A stretch of DNA of 64,000 nt from Proteles cristata cristata (GCA_017311185.1 JAESUZ010005462.1:4526001-4590000); one strand, 5' to 3'; shown: positions 47,729 to 58,986, counted from the first letter of the stretch. Translations and numbers: made by a program. Notes: generated by a model from the sequence alone, not told the origin.

Positions 47729-50285
47729 ATAGACAAAACGGAAAAACTCTCCTCCAAACAAATTCCAGGAAGAAATGACACCTAAAGAATTGCTCAAAAC
47801 AGATATAAGCAACATAACTGAACAAGAATTTAGAACAATACTCATAAAATTAATCGCTGGGCTTGAAAAGATCATGGAAGACATTAGAGAAACTATAGCT
47901 AAAAAGACTAGGGAGCTCAAAAATAGTTGTGATTAATTTTTAAAAATGTTATAAATCAGATACATAATAAAATGGAGGTTTCCAATGCACCAATGGAGAC
48001 GCAGAAAGGAGTCTGTTATGAATCAGTTATCAAGAATCTCCCAACAAATAAGAGCCCTGGGCCAGATGGCCTCACTGGGGAATTCTGCCAGACATTTAAA
48101 ACAGAATTAATACCCATTCTTCTTCAGCTATTCAAAAAAATAGAAACTGAAAGAAAACTTCTGGACTCATTTTATGAAGCCAGCATCACTTTGATTCCCA
48201 AGCCAGACAGAGGCCCAGCAAAAAAAGAACTACAGGCCAATATCCTTGATGAATATGGATGCAAAAATCCTCAACAAAGTACTTGCAAATCGAATCCAAC
48301 AGCACATAAAAAGAATTATCCACCATGATCAAGTGGGATTCGTTCCTGGGTTACAGTGCTGGTTCAATATTCACAGATCAATCAATGTGATACATCACAT
48401 CAACAAAGGAAAATATAAGAACCGTATGATCCTGTCAATAGATGCAGACAAAGCATTTGACAAAATACAGCATTCCTTCTTAATAAAGACCCTCAAGAAA
48501 CTCGGGTCAGAGGGAACTTACTTAAACATCATAAAAGCCATCTATGAGAAGCCCTCAGCTAACATCGTCCTCAACAGGGAGAAACTGAGAGCTTTCCCCC
48601 TGAAATCAGGATCATGAGAGGCATGTCCACTCTCACCACTGTTGTTTAACATAGTGCTGGAAGTACTAGCATCAGCAATCGGACAATAAAAAGGAAATCA
48701 AAGGCATCAGAACAGGCAAAGAAGAAGTCAAACTTTCACTCTTCGCAGACGACATGGAAAACCCAAAAGACTCCACCAAAAGCCTACTATAACTGATCCA
48801 TGAATTCAGCAAAGTTGCAGGATAAAAAAATCAATGTACAGAAATCCGTTGCATTTTTATACACCAATAATGAAGGAACAGAAAGAGAAATCAAGAAACT
48901 GATCCCATTCACAATTGTACAAAAAACCATAAAATACCTAGGAATAACCTAACCAAGGATATAAGAGATTTGTATGATGAAAACTATGGAAAATTTATGA
49001 AGGAAATTGAAGAAGACACAAAGAAATGGAAAAACATTCCATGATTATGGACTGGAAAATTATTACTACCCAAAGCAATCTACACATTCAACGCAATCTC
49101 AATCAAAATTGCACCACCATTTTTCTCAACACTAGAAACACTATCCTAAAATTTGTATGGAACCACAAAAGACCCCGAATAGCCAAAGTATTTTGAAGAA
49201 GAAAACCAAAACAGGAGGAATCACCATCCCAGACTTTAGCTTCTACTACAAATCTGTCATCATCAAGACAATATGGTATTGGCACAAAAACAGACACATA
49301 GACCAATGGAATAGAATAGAGAACTCAATTGGACCCCAAAATGTACAGCCAACTAATCTTTGACAAAACAGGAAAGAGCATCCAATAGAAAAAAGATAGC
49401 CTCTTTAACAGATGGTGCTGGGAGAACTGGACAGCAACATGCAGAAGAATGAAACTAGATCATTTTCCCACACCATACACAAAAAGTAACTCAAAATGGA
49501 TGAAGGACCTGAAATTGAGACAAGAAACTATCAAAATCCTACAGGAGAAAGCAGGAAACAACCTCCTTGACCTCAACTGCAACAATTTCTTATTTGACAC
49601 AACCCCAAAGGCAAGGGAATCAAAAGCAAAATTGAACTATTGGGAGTTCATCAAGATTAAAAGCTTCTGCACGGCCAAGGAAACAATCCATAAAAGTAAT
49701 AGGCAACTGATGGAATGGGAAAAGATAGTTGCAAATGACATATCAGATACAGGGCTAGTATCCAAAATCTATAAGGAACTCACCAAACTCCACACCCTAA
49801 AAGAAAACAATCTAGTGAAGAAATGGGCAGAAGATATGAACAGACACTTCTCCAAGGAGGACATCCAGATAGCCAACAGACACATGAAACAATGCTCAGC
49901 GTCTCTCCTCATCAAGGAAATACAAATCAAAACGACACTGAGATACCACCTTACGCCAGTCCGTGTAACTAAAATGAGCAAGTCAGAGGACTCTAGATGC
50001 TGGCAAGGATGTGGAGGAACGGGAACCCTCCTACACTGTTGGTGGGAATGTAAACTGGTGTAGCCCCTCTAGAAAACAGTCTGGACGTTCCTCAAAAAAT
50101 TAACCATAGAACTCTCCTATGACCCAGTAATAGCACTGCTAGGAATTTACCCAAGGGATACAGGAGTGCTAATGCATAGGGGCACACATACCCCAATGTT
50201 CATAGCAGCACTCTCAACAATAGCCAAAACATGGAAAGAGTCTAAGTGTCCATCAACTGACAAATGGATTAAGAAGATATGGTTT
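47729..50285 (+). pseudogene. Host L1 ORF1-ORF2 remnant, internally deleted
   Basis: ORF1's start is damaged (AAATAGACAAAACGG instead of an ATG). Its first ~280 bp runs to 48011, where sequence jumps about 2.0 kb ahead into the RT N-terminal region ([20 protein letters not shown]). RT pieces follow: 47972-48328, 48246-48617 with AFDKIQHSF, and FADD intact at 48742-48753 but followed by a 12-bp in-frame loss so that FADDM runs directly into ENP. The C-terminal part is open for 204 codons at 49449-50063. Other frameshifts are present. The natural end lies at 57406, beyond the nested L1. Confidence 0.88.
50271..50285 (+). repeat. Target-site duplication, left copy
   Basis: AAGAAGATATGGTTT, identical to 57221-57235. 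The preceding ATT gives an ATT|AAGA nick site, close to the L1 endonuclease preference TT|AAAA. Confidence 0.95.
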
Positions 50286-52217
50286 AGGAGGGGGGGCAAG
50301 ATGGCGGAGAAGTAAGGAGCTCCGTACCTGCACTCGCGCCCATACATCACACAGAAAAGATCTGAAGCCATTGGAAACCTTACAAAACCTGAGAGACTGG
50401 GAGAAAAAGGACGCAGAATCCACTGAGAAAACCTTCTAACGTGAGTGCGAACCGGGGAAGGTACAATCGGGCCGGGATCGGAGCCTCCACGGTGGGAGGC
50501 GATCCCCCTCAACCCTCTACGGGGAGTGAGAGGGGAAAAGGAGAGAGTCCGAGACAGAAAAACCTCCGCTCGGTGCATAGAAAGACCGTACTTGCCAAAT
50601 ACCTGCACACCAGGTCCCCTTGCGACAACTGGTCCTGGGGAAGGCTGAGCACACAAACTGCTTCTTTGTGCCGCTCCTGGAGGTTGGGTTTTAAAGCGGC
50701 GGTGGAGTGCCTGCCGCCATTGTAGCTCCAGGGCGGCTGGGATCCCTGAAAGAGCCACGCAGACACCGGGCGTCCGTGCTCCTGGCTGGCTGGAACTCGA
50801 GAGGGAAGGCAAAGAGCTAAAAACTGGGAAATTTGCCTGTGAGTTCGTGCTTCGGGTGACGAGCCATAGAGAGACCGGGTTTTCCTCACTCCAGCGGGCT
50901 CAGGCTACGCGGACCCGGCAGGCAAGCCCCCGCGCATGCGCGCCAGCCCGACCCAGAGAAGTAAGAAGCGATTCTGACCCGCCCCCAGAGCTCAGCAGGG
51001 AGCCTGGAATAGCCCGAGGGGGTTGTCTGGGAAGCTGGGTCTAAGGCAACTTCAGCTGGGCTCGCGGACTGGGATTTGGAGATTGGAACTGGCCTGGGTT
51101 GAAGAGTGCAACCAACTTCGGCTGCGTCCCCGGAACGGGGAGTTGACACGCCAAAAAAAAAAAAAAACAAACGAGCTGCAGCGCGGGGTTCAAGAAGGGA
51201 CTGGAGCACCGTCACTCTCCTCCCCACAATCGCCAAGGCAGAACCCCCGCCTGAGGCATCGGATCACGCCACGCCCATCCCTGTCTGAGAGGTGCCCTCC
51301 TCCCTTTTTTTTTTCTTTTTTTTCCCTTTTTCTTCCCTTTTTTTCTTCTTTCTTTTTTTTTCCCTTTCTTTTCTCTTTTTTTCTTCTTCTTTCTCTTTTC
51401 TCGCTTTTTTCCCCCAAAACACTGACCTGATTAACTCTGGTCGCCAGCTTGCTTAAACAATCACAACAAGTCCATTCTGTAAATGTAAATTCTACACCTA
51501 CCGACTTTTTCAGCTATTTCTCTCAGGAGTAATTAGACTATATAGTTTCTCTGGATAATTCCAGCATCCTTCTCTCACCTATCCAACCATATTCTCCCCT
51601 TTACCTCTTTGAAAAAAAGCTTCTTATCCCTTCTGCCTGTTCATTCTATTTCCAAATCTGCCTTGTCTCGCCCTGCCTTCTCTCTTTTTCTCTATGCTCT
51701 TCAACCAGCACTGCATACACACGGCTATTTAACTGTAGCTGGAAAATCCAGGTATATGCTTTAAACCGTTCTTTGTCCATCGGTTTTCTTCTTTTTTCCT
51801 TTTCTTTTCCCCTTTTTGACCCTTTTATGTATTTTATCCTCCCTATTATTCGCCCTCCCTCCTCCGTCTTTTCTATTAACTTTTTCGTTTTCCCTCTCGC
51901 TTTGCATGTTAGTTGAATCAGCCTATGCGTTTGTGTACTCCTGCTCCCTGTGTGTTTGTCTGTCTGTTTTCATTTCCAGGGATACCTCAAGAAACAAGCT
52001 AGAGTACACAAGGTGAAGAGTCTCAAATATCACTACGAATAGAAAAATAAAATAACTAAGGTCCCAACAAGAGAGACCGAGGGATACCATTCAAAAAACA
52101 ATCTCTGAAAGGATAGGCCCTGGAAAGTCAAAGAGTCTTCGTGGATATAGCAGTGCTCATAGAAACAGAGAGCATAACAGGTCTTTAAAACCAACAAGAG
52201 CCAGAAAGCTAACTAAA
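50286..52217 (+). promoter_or_regulatory. L1 5' UTR / internal promoter region
   Basis: About 1.9 kb. It opens with AGGAGGGGGGGCAAGATGGCGG, a YY1-type site at 50297-50307. The part 50430-51300 is GC-rich with many CpGs, including CGCATGCGCGCC. A 115-bp polypyrimidine tract follows (51297-51417), then AT-richer sequence to ORF1. L1 5' UTRs act as internal RNA polymerase II promoters. Several overlapping ORFs on both strands in the GC-rich part (for example antisense 50812 to 50147, 221 codons) are most likely by-products of composition. Confidence 0.8.
51297..51417 (+). repeat. Polypyrimidine tract in L1 5' UTR
   Basis: T- and C-only for almost 120 bp. The host L1 has a weaker equivalent at 47240-47420. 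Confidence 0.85.
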
Positions 52218-53110
52218 ATGACGAAATGAAAGAGCTCTCCTTCAAAGAAACTCCAAGAAGAAATGACAGCTAATGAACTGCTCAAAACAGATATCAGCAG
52301 CATAAGTGAACAAGATTTTAGAATAATAATGGTAAAATTAATAGCAGGGCTTGAAAAAACATAGGGGACATCAAAGAAACTATGGCTACAGACAGAATGG
52401 AAAATAAAAATAGGCATGAAGAATTAAAAAAATGCGATAAATGAGATCCATAATAAACTAGAGGCCTCCAATGCACGGATTGAAGAGGCAGAAAGGAGAA
52501 TAAGTGATTTAGAAGACACCATTATAGAAAACAAGAAGCTGACAACAAAAGAGACAAACTGATCCAGGTACAGGAAAGAAGAATTCGAGACCTCAGCGAC
52601 ACGGTCAAACGCAACAATATCCATATCATAGGAATCCCAGAAGAGGAAGAGAGAGGGAAAGGTGCTGAAGGAGTCCTGGAACAAATTATAGCAGAGAACT
52701 TCCCCGACCTGGGGAAGGAAGTCAATGTGGAAATACAAGAGGCTCAGAGGACTCCCTTCAGACATACCTTAAATGGATATTCTGCACGACATATCATCGT
52801 AAAAATGGCAAAATACAAGGACAAAGAGAGAATTTTGAAAGCAGCTAGGGAGAAAAGGGCCCTCACATACAAAGGGAAACCTATCAGAGTGGTGACAGAC
52901 CTATCTACTGAAACGTGGCAGGCCAGAAAGGAATGGCAAGAGATCTTCAATGTGATGAACAGTAAAAACATGCAGCCAAGAATCCTCTATCCAACCAGCC
53001 TGTCATTCAAAAAAGAAGGGGAGATAAAAACCTTTCCAAACAAACAGAAATTGAAAGAATTTGTCACCACGAAGCCAGCCCTACAAGAAATCCTGAGGGG
53101 GATGCTCTGA
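52218..53110 (+). pseudogene. L1 ORF1 of the nested element, broken
   Basis: ORF1 begins at ATGACGAAA (52218). The fourth codon reads TGA where CGA is expected, a CpG-type change. The N-terminal part continues readable (TANELLKTDISSISEQDFR) until TAG near 52360. After frame changes, the coiled-coil, RRM-like and C-terminal domains follow. The last 127 codons (52727-53110) are open: KMAKYKDKERILKAAREKRAL and KLKEFVTTKPALQEILRGML, the standard C-terminus. Length about 890 bp agrees with a ~300-residue family protein. It is inactive unless the lesions are assembly errors. Confidence 0.9.
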
Positions 53111-53156
53111 AGGAAAGGTTGCAAGGAACAAAGATTCCAGAGACACCACCACAAAC

Positions 53157-56100
53157 ATGAACCCTACAAAAGATACAAAGACTCTAAACCCACATATTTC
53201 AATAATAACACTGAATGTAAATGGGCTGAATGCTCCAATCAAAAGACATAGGGTAGCAGAATGGATTAAAACACAAAATCCATCTATATGCTGTCTACAA
53301 GAAACTCATTTAGGATGGGAAGATACCTTCAGATTAAAAGTAAGGGGATGGAGAAATATATATCATGCTACAGGAAATCAAAAGAAAGCCGGAGTAGCGA
53401 TACTTATATCAGACAAACTGGACTTTAAATTAAAGACAATCACAAGAGATGAAGAAGGGCACTACATAATAATTACAGGGTCCATCCATCAGGAAGAACT
53501 AACAATCATAAATGTGTACGCACCGAATATGGGAGCACCTAAATATCTAAAACAATTAATCACAAATAGAAACAAGCTATAGATAAGAATGTGCTAAGAG
53601 CAGGGGACTTTAATACTCCGCTTACAGCAATGGATAGGTCAACCAGACAGAAAATCACTAAAGAAATAATGGACTTGAAAGATACATTGGACCAGATGGA
53701 CCTGACGGATATATTTAGAACTTTACATCCTGAGGCCAGGGAATTTACTTTCTTCTCAAGTGCATGGCACATTCTCCAAGATAGATCACATACTGGGACA
53801 TAAAGCAGCCCTCAATAAATATAAAAGAATAGAGATCATACCATGCACACTGTCAAATCACAATGCTTTGAAACTTGAAATCAATTACAGGAAGAAGTCT
53901 GGAAAACCTCCAAAAACATGGAGGTTAAAGAACACCCTTCTAAAGAATGAATGGGCCAATCAGGCAATTAGAGATGAAATTTAAAAATATATGGAAACAA
54001 ATGAAAATGAAAACACAACAATTCAAAATCTATGGGATGCGGCAAAGGCAGTCCTAAGAGGAAAGTACATTGCTCTCCAGGCCTATTTCAAGAGATTAGA
54101 AAAAGCACAAGTCCAAAATCTAACAGCTCACCTAAAGGAACTAGAGGCAGAGCAACAAGAACGCCCTAAACCCAGTAGAAGAAGAGAAATAGTAAAAATT
54201 AGAGCAGGAATAAACAACATAGAGACCAAAGAAACAATTGAACAGATCCATGAAACCAAGAGTTGGTTTTTTGAAATAGTAAACAAAATTGACAAACCTC
54301 TAGCCAGACTTATCCAAAAGAAAAGAGAGAGCACCCAAATAGACAAAATTATGAATGAAAATGGACTGATTACAACCAACCCCTCAGAAATACAAGCAAT
54401 TATCAGGGAATACTATGAAAAATTATATGCCAACAAATTGGACAACTTAGAAGAAATGGACAAATTCCTAAACACACACTCACTACCAAAATTCACACGG
54501 GAAGAAATAGAAAACCTGAATAGACCCATAACGAGTGAAGAAATTGAATCAGTGATCAAAAATCTCCCAACAAATAAGAGCCCTGGACCTGATGGCTTCC
54601 CTGGAGAATTCTACCAGACATTTCAAACAGAATTAATCCCAATTCTTCTCATGTTATTCCAAAAAATAGAAAGTGAAGGAAAACTCCCGGACTCATTTTA
54701 TGAAGCCAGCATCACACTGATTCCCAAGCCAGACAGAGATCCTGCAAAAAAAGAGAACTACAGGTCAATATCCTTGATGAATACGGATGGAAAAATTCTC
54801 AACAAGATCCTTGCAAGTCGAATCCAGCAGCATATAAAAAGAATCATCCACCAAGATCAAGTGGGATTCATTCCTGGGTTACAGGGCTGGTTCAACATTC
54901 GCAAATCAATCAATGTGATACATCATATCAATAAAGAAAAGATAAAAACCATATGATCCTGTCAATAGATGCAGAAAAAGCATTTGACAAAATACAGCAT
55001 CCCTTCTTAATAAAGACTCTCGAGAAAGTTGGGATAGAAGGAACCTACTTAAACATCATCAAAGCCATCTATGAGAAGCCTTCAGCTAACATCATCCTCA
55101 ACGGGGAAAAACTCAGAGCTTTCCCCCTGAGATCAGGAACACGACAGGGATGCCCACTCTCACCACTGCTGTTTAACATAGTGCTGGAAGTCCTAGCATC
55201 AGCCATCAGACACCAAAAGGAAATCAAAGGCATCAGAATTGGCAAAGAGGAAATCAAACTTTCACTCTTCGCAGATGACATGATACTCTACATTGAAAAC
55301 CCGACAGACTCCACCAGAAGCCTACTAGAACTGATCCAAGAATTCAGCCAAGTTGCTGGGTACAAAATCAATGTACAGAAATCGGTTGCATTTTTATACA
55401 CCAACAATGAAGCAACAGAAAGAGAAATCAAGAAACTGCTCCCATTCACAATTGCACAAAAAACCATAATATACCTCGGAATAAACCTAACCAAGGATAC
55501 AAGAGATCTGTATGATGAAAACTATAGAAAACTTATGAAGGAAATTGAAGAAGACACAAAGAAATGGAAAAACATTCCATGCTCATGGATAGGAAGAATA
55601 AATATAGTTAAGATGTCATTACTACCTAAGGCACTCTACACATTCAATGCAATTCCAATCAAAATTGCACCAGCATACTTCTCAAAACTAGAACAAACTA
55701 TCCAAAAATTTGTATGGAACCACAAAAGACCCCGAATAGCCAAAGTAATCCTGAAAAATAAAACCAAAACGGGAGGGATCACCATCCCAGACTTTAGCCT
55801 CTACTACAAAGCTGTCATCATCAAGACAGTATGGTATTGGCACAAAAACAGACACATAGACCAATGGAACAGAATTGAGAACTCAGAAGTGGACCCAAAA
55901 GTATACAGCCAACTAATCTTTGACAAAGCAGGAAAGAATATCCGATGGAAAAAAGACAGCCTTTTTAACAGATGGTGTTGGGAGAACTAGACAGCAACAT
56001 GCAGAAGAATGAAACTAGATCATTTCCTCACACCATGCACAAAAATAAACTCAAAATGGATAAAGGACCTGAACGTGAGACAGGAAACTATCAACACCCT

Positions 56101-57009
56101 AGAGGAGAAAGCAGGAAACAACCTCCTTGACCTCCACCGCAGCAACTTCTTACCTTGACACATCCCCAAAAGCAAGGGAATCAAGAGCAAAAATAAACTG
56201 TTGGGACCTCCTCAAGATTAAAAGCTTCTGCACAGCCAAGGAAACAACCCAGAAAATTAATAGGCAACCAACCGAATGGGAAAAGATAGTTGCAAATGAC
56301 ATATCAGATAAAGGGTTGATATCCAGAATCTACAAGGAACTCACCAAACTACACGCCCAAAAAACAAACAACCCAGTGAAGAAATGGGCAGAAGATATGA
56401 ACAGACACTTCTCCAAAGAGGACATCCAGATGGCCAACAGACACATGAAACGATGCTCAGCATCGCTCCTCATCAGGGAAATACAAATCAAAACCACACT
56501 GAGATACCACCTCACGCCAGTCAGAGTGGCTAAAATGAGCCAATCAGAGAACTCTAGATGCTGGCGAGGATGTGGAGAAACGGGCACCCTCCTACACTGT
56601 TGGTGGGAATGTAAACTGGTATAGCCCCTCTGGAAAACAGTGTGGAGGTTCCTCAGGAAACTAACAATAGAACTCCCCTATGACCCAGCAATAGCACTGC
56701 TAGGAATTTACCCAAGGGATACAGAAATGCTGATGCATAGGAGCACATGTACCCCAATGTTCATAGCAGCACTCTCCACAATAGCTAAAACCATGGAAAG
56801 AGCCTAAGTGTCCATCCACAGATGAATGGATCAAGAAGATGTGGTTTATCTATACCATGGAATACTACATGGCAATGAGAAACAATGAAATCTGGCCATG
56901 TGTAGCAACATGGATGGACCTTGAGGGTGTTATGCTGAGCGAAATAAGTCAGGCAGAGAAGGACAAATATCATATGTGTGCACGTATAGGAGGATTAGGA
57001 GGAACTTAA
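53157..57009 (+). pseudogene. L1 ORF2 of the nested element, broken
   Basis: Starts at ATGAACCCTACAAAA (53157). The endonuclease domain has LNVNGLN and QETH. A one-base loss near 53576 and a two-base loss near 53762 shift the frame between them; GDFN lies in the shifted part. The SDH active-site motif reads SNHN (53852-53863). TAA lies at 53982-53984. RT: 53991-54956 then, after a one-base loss near 54945, 54953-55990, with [19 protein letters not shown] and intact FADD (55268-55279). TAG at 55988-55990 replaces a Trp codon. Further shifts occur near 56150 and 56790, and there is a TAG at 56622-56624. The zinc-like cluster [18 protein letters not shown] is intact. The natural end is TAA at 57007-57009. 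Confidence 0.95.
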
Positions 57010-57115
57010 CAGAAGACCAAGGGGGAGAAGAAGGGCTGAAATGGTGGGGGAAAGGGGGAGAGGCAAACCATGAGAGACTCTTGAATGCTGAGAAAAACTG
57101 AGGACTGGTGGATGT

Positions 57116-57134
57116 GGGGGGGAGGAGGGGTGGG
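57116..57134 (+). other. G-quadruplex-type tract, nested L1 3' UTR
   Basis: G7, then AGGA, G4, T, G3: four G-runs of three or more with short loops. Confidence 0.55.
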
Positions 57135-57220
57135 CATGGAGGAGGACACTTGTGGGGATGAGCACTGGGTGTTATGTGTAAACTAATTTGACAATAAACT
57201 ATTTGTAAAAAAAAAAAAAA

Positions 57221-57235
57221 AAGAAGATATGGTTT
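57221..57235 (+). repeat. Target-site duplication, right copy
   Basis: AAGAAGATATGGTTT, identical to 50271-50285. Confidence 0.95.
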
Positions 57236-57618
57236 GTCTATACAATGGAATACTACATGGCAATGACAAAGAATGAAATCAGCCACGTGTAGCAACATGG
57301 ATGGACCTTGAGGGTGTTATGCTGAGTGAAATAAGTCAGGCAGAGAAGGACAGATACCATATGTTTATGTACATATGCATGTACAGAAGGATTAGGAGGA
57401 ACTTAACAGAGGACCATGGGGGAAAGAAGGGGAAAAATTGTGGGGGAGAGGGAGAGAGGCAAACCATGAGAGACTTGAATGCCGAGAACAAACTTATGGC
57501 TGATGGGCTTGTGGGGATGGGGAATGGGAGTGATGGGCATGGAGGAAGGCACTTGTGGAGATAAGCAATGGGTGTAATATGGAAACCAAATTGACAATAA
57601 ACTGTTTAAAAAAAAAAG
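57236..57618 (+). mobile_element. Host L1, part B (ORF2 end and 3' UTR)
   Basis: Continues from 50285: GTCTATACAATGGAATACTAC, the ORF2 C-terminus ending at TAA 57404-57406, the G-rich 3' UTR, and AATAAACTGTTT plus a short A tail to about 57618. Confidence 0.93.
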
Positions 57619-58160
57619 ACAGAGATTGTTATAGTGGACTAAGGGTTGTCTACAAACAATTCACTTCAAATATCAAGACAGAAATAAATTAACAGTAAAA
57701 AGATGAAGCAAGATTTTCCATACTAATAGTAATTAAAAGAAAAGCTACATTAATTTCAAAAAGAGTGAATATAGAGCAAAGGAAGTTATAATGGATAAAT
57801 AGGGTCATTAAATAATAATAAACTGATAAATTCCATGAAGATACAACAATCCTTTATGTGTATGTGCCTCACAACAAAGCATCAACATAAATAAGGCAAA
57901 ATGCTAATATGACTGCAAATAGAAATGGATAATTTCATATTATATTTGAAGCTATCTTCACTCTGTCAGAAATGGACAACTCTAGCAGGCAGAAATCCAG
58001 TAATGACATAGTTGAAAGCTGCACACCATCGATTAACTGGATATAATTGACTACAACATCGAACAATAACAGAATATGCATTCTTCTCATGCTCACATAG
58101 AATATTCACCAAGATAGATCACATCTGTCCATAAAACATACCTCAACAGGGGCGCCTGGG

Positions 58161-58172
58161 TGGCTTAGTCGG
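58161..58172 (+). promoter_or_regulatory. Pol III A box of the SINE
   Basis: TGGCTTAGTCGG fits the tRNA-type A box (TRGYNNARNNGG). Confidence 0.7.
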
Positions 58173-58216
58173 TTAAGCGTCCGACTTTCGCTTAGGTCAT
58201 GATCTCGCGGTTCGTG

Positions 58217-58227
58217 GGTTCGAGCCC
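58217..58227 (+). promoter_or_regulatory. Pol III B box of the SINE
   Basis: GGTTCGAGCCC is a perfect tRNA-type B box, 45 bp after the A box, so the internal promoter looks intact. Confidence 0.8.
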
Positions 58228-58489
58228 CGCGTCGGGCTCTGTGCTGATTGCCAGCTCAGAGCCTGGAGCCTGTTTCAGTCTGTGACTCCCTCTCTCTCTG
58301 ACCCTCCCCTGCTCACGCTGTCTCTCTCTCTCTCTCCTAGAAATAAATAAAACATTAAAAAAAAATTAAAAAAAAAAAACATACCTCAACAAATTTAAAA
58401 AAAGAAACCATGCAATATCTTATCTCAGACCACAGTGAAATTAAACTAGAAACTAGAAAGAGTAAATTAATTCCAAAGAAAGCAGAAAC

Positions 58490-58490
58490 A

Positions 58491-58529
<39 letters not shown>

Positions 58530-58564
58530 GAAGGAAGGAAGGAAGGAAGGAAGGAAGGAAGGAA

Positions 58565-58618
<54 letters not shown>
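58490..58618 (+). repeat. (AAAG)n(AAGG)n(AAAG)n microsatellite
   Basis: About 129 bp of uninterrupted purines: ten AAAG units, then ten AAGG, then about twelve AAAG. Lys/Glu/Arg-repeat ORFs across it are artefacts. Confidence 0.97.
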
Positions 58619-58619
<1 letters not shown>

Positions 58620-58783
58620 TAGAGGAAACATTAATGAAATTGAAAACAGAAAATCAATTGAGAATATCAACAACGTCATATCAGTTTCTTTGAAAAGATC
58701 GATAAATTGATAAACCTCTAGCTAGGTTAACTTAGAAAAAATAAAATAGACGACACAAATTACTAACACCAGAAATGAAAGAG

Positions 58784-58986
58784 TAGGGGGTGCCTGGGTG
58801 GCTCAGTCAGTGAAGTGTCTAACTCTTGGTTTCAGCTCAGGCTATTATCTCATTGTTCATGGGTTCAAACTCTGTGTTGGGCTTGATGCTGACAGTGTGG
58901 AGCCTGCCTGAGATTCTTTCTCTCCCTCTCTCTGCTCCTCTCTGCTCATGCTCTCTCTCTCAAAAATAAAAAATAGAATTTAAAAA
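58784..58986 (+). mobile_element. CAN-SINE, older copy
   Basis: Flanked by AAATGAAAGAG (58773-58783, 58987-58997). Diverged head and body. Confidence 0.9.

Larger units (their letters stand above)
46686..50285 (+). mobile_element. Host L1, part A (5' end to ORF2)
   Basis: Starts CCGGCCGGCAAGATGGCGG. It has about 1.04 kb of 5' UTR with a polypyrimidine-rich section (47240-47420), start-region ORF1, an ORF1-to-ORF2 internal deletion at about 48011, and most of ORF2. At 50285 it is split by a second L1 and resumes at 57236. Confidence 0.93.
50286..57220 (+). mobile_element. Nested near-full-length L1 (~6.9 kb)
   Basis: A complete layout in one piece: 5' UTR (50286-52217), ORF1 (52218-53110), a 46-bp spacer, ORF2 (53157-57009), and 3' UTR with AATAAA at 57193-57198 and an A tail to 57220. 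Perfect 15-bp duplications flank it, and the interrupted L1 resumes in phase at 57236. Frameshifts and stops in both ORFs make it inactive. It is the newest large insertion in the window. Confidence 0.97.
58149..58375 (+). mobile_element. CAN-SINE, young subfamily, near-consensus
   Basis: The best preserved SINE in the window: GGGGCGCCTGGGTGGC start, CpGs kept in CGTCCGAC, CTCGCGGTTCG and CCGCGTCGGG, and a perfect 16-bp duplication AAAACATACCTCAACA (58133-58148, 58376-58391). Confidence 0.97.

Noticed and set aside
51023..51430. 135-codon ORF ending in Phe/Ser/Leu-rich residues
   Set aside because: It runs through the L1 5' UTR and its polypyrimidine tract; composition explains it.
58149..58375. 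Possible tRNA-Lys gene
   Set aside because: The tRNA-like head with A and B boxes is part of a SINE with CT-rich body, A-tail and target duplications. It does not fold as a complete tRNA.
58410..58679. 70-codon Lys/Glu/Arg-repeat ORF and antisense Phe/Leu/Ser ORF
   Set aside because: Both are simple translations of the (AAAG)n(AAGG)n microsatellite.
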